From positions 8,408 through 15,195 of the forward strand of contig NHBS01000024.1 of NCBI GenBank assembly GCA_002167825.1: DNA of 6,788 bases, in the 5' to 3' direction. Positions 6,026 to 6,788 of the stretch are shown one piece after another (position 1 is the first letter of the stretch; each line of letters opens with the position of its first letter). The DNA is from Pelagibacteraceae bacterium TMED13 (GTDB lineage Bacteria > Pseudomonadota > Alphaproteobacteria > Methylaequorales > Methylaequoraceae). Below the pieces are notes generated by a model. It had not been told where the DNA came from. It did not search any database and was given only the letters and a program-made list of their open reading frames with translations. The position numbers and the translations under genes are program-made.

Positions 6026-6710
6026 AAAAATAAGCCTTAAAAATATAAATTTTGGATTTAATCAGAAATTTTTTTTTAAAAATCTCTCAATTAATTTCGG
6101 TACTAAGGGTATTTCTGTAATTATAGGACCAAATGGATCTGGCAAATCGTTAATCACAAAATTATTAAAAGGAATAATCTTTCCACATTCTGGAGAAATA
6201 CAATTAAGTTCGGAAAAAGCTACCCCTAAAATTAGCTATCTATCTCAAAAAATTACTTTTTTAAGAAGGGATGTCCATAGTAATTTAGCATATCCGTTAG
6301 TTATAAGGGATTATCAAAACGAGCAAATTAAACTAAAAGTAAGTGAAGTTTTAAAAAATTTTAACTTTTTAGATAAAGTAAATTTTTCCGCGAGATCTTT
6401 ATCTAAAGGAAACAAACAGTTTCTTGCTTTTATAAGATCACAGATAATTCAATATGATATCTTAGTACTTGATGAACCATGTTCAAACCTAGATTTTGAA
6501 TCAATAAAAATAATTGAGAAATATTTACTGAACCTTAAAAAAGAAAAAAAAATAATAATGGTAACACATGATATGTTTCAAGCAATGAGACTTGCTGATG
6601 AAATAATAATTATAAATAATGGTGAGTTAATTGAGGCATCAAAAAAGAAGGATATCCTAAAATCTAAAAATAGTTTTACTCAGAATTTTTTTACTAAACA
6701 TGTTTTTTAA
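6018..6710 (+). CDS. tupC: Tungstate/molybdate-type ABC transporter ATP-binding protein (TupC-like)
   Basis: This is the cytoplasmic ATPase that powers the adjacent permease. The 230 residues contain Walker A GPNGSGKS (37-44), Q-loop glutamine at about 77 (SYLSQ) followed by FLRRDVHSNLAYPL (81-94, typical of Tup ATPases), ABC signature LSKGNKQ (128-134), Walker B ILVLDEP (148-154), D-loop SNLD (156-159) and H-loop THD with H184. The signature deviates from LSGGQ, with Lys for the first Gly and Asn-Lys-Gln after the second, but keeps the essential Ser and Gly. It has no C-terminal regulatory TOBE domain of the ModC kind; the separate TOBE protein upstream may take that part. I chose the ATG at 6018, which overlaps the permease stop by 8 bases. 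A TTG at 5979 would add 13 residues that do not fit the family. The gene ends 9 bases before the stop of a convergent gene. Confidence 0.88.
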   Translation: MIKKISLKNINFGFNQKFFFKNLSINFGTKGISVIIGPNGSGKSLITKLLKGIIFPHSGEIQLSSEKATPKISYLSQKITFLRRDVHSNLAYPLVIRDYQNEQIKLKVSEVLKNFNFLDKVNFSARSLSKGNKQFLAFIRSQIIQYDILVLDEPCSNLDFESIKIIEKYLLNLKKEKKIIMVTHDMFQAMRLADEIIIINNGELIEASKKKDILKSKNSFTQNFFTKHVF

Positions 6711-6719
6711 TATTTAAAG

Positions 6720-6788
6720 TTAAACTTTAGTAACTTCTACTAAATTGTCAGAAAAGGTTGGAGCATTTCCCATATTTGCAAATTCAGC
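6720..6788 (-). CDS. C-terminal end of a convergent gene, possibly a molybdopterin oxidoreductase
   Basis: Reading the minus strand from the window edge gives 22 codons and a TAA stop at 6722-6720; the product ends AEFANMGNAPTFSDNLVEVTKV. The N-x-LVEVxKV ending resembles the C-terminus of DMSO/TMAO/biotin-sulfoxide-reductase-type molybdopterin enzymes, whose last beta strand often reads LVEVEK. Only this tail is visible, so the identification is tentative. It fits the context, since a tungstate/molybdate importer lies directly next door on the opposite strand. The coding frame is open to the edge, and the 3' ends of the two genes are only 9 bases apart. Confidence 0.4.
   Translation of the reverse strand, partial: AEFANMGNAPTFSDNLVEVTKV

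Noticed and set aside
6715..6729. Inverted repeat TAAAGT / ACTTTA with a 3-base loop between the convergent genes, as a terminator
   Set aside because: The stem is only six pairs with a single G-C pair and has no clear T-run after it, so chance is likely in AT-rich DNA.

Overview
The base composition is low in G+C (AT-rich throughout, more so in the right half). The left half is a flagellar operon with a short FlgJ that lacks a muramidase domain. Together with a sigma-54-type promoter in front of flgG and the compact gene packing, this suggests a Gram-negative alphaproteobacterium, perhaps a streamlined marine lineage. P- and L-ring genes make a Gram-negative envelope certain. The exact lineage is inference.

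Layout. Positions 1-3278 (minus strand) hold flgG, flgH, flgI, flgJ and the 5' part of flgK, in that transcription order with gaps of 0-12 bases. The products build the distal rod (FlgG), the outer-membrane L ring (FlgH), the periplasmic P ring (FlgI), the rod-cap/rod-binding factor (FlgJ) and the first hook-filament junction protein (FlgK). A textbook -24/-12 sigma-54 promoter (3314-3329) lies 35 bases before flgG and probably drives the whole operon. Positions 3354-3671 (minus) encode a 105-residue protein that I do not recognise.

Positions 3711-6710 (plus strand) hold five tightly spaced genes: a ferritin-like/bacterioferritin-type protein, a bile acid:sodium symporter (BASS) family membrane transporter, a 75-residue single TOBE-domain (molbindin-like) protein, and the permease and ATPase of a tungstate/molybdate-type (Tup) ABC importer. 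The permease and ATPase genes overlap by 8 bases. No substrate-binding protein gene (tupA) is present in the window. At the right edge (6720-6788, minus) is the last 22 codons of a convergent gene. Its C-terminus resembles that of molybdopterin oxidoreductases, which would fit an oxyanion-uptake system supplying a Mo/W enzyme.

There is no gene-free stretch over 300 bases, and I saw no RNA gene, mobile element, CRISPR array or convincing intrinsic terminator. The most notable points are the sigma-54 promoter, the Tup importer without its binding protein beside a probable Mo/W enzyme, the unidentified 105-residue gene beside the flagellar promoter, and the absence of flgA and flgF from their usual positions.
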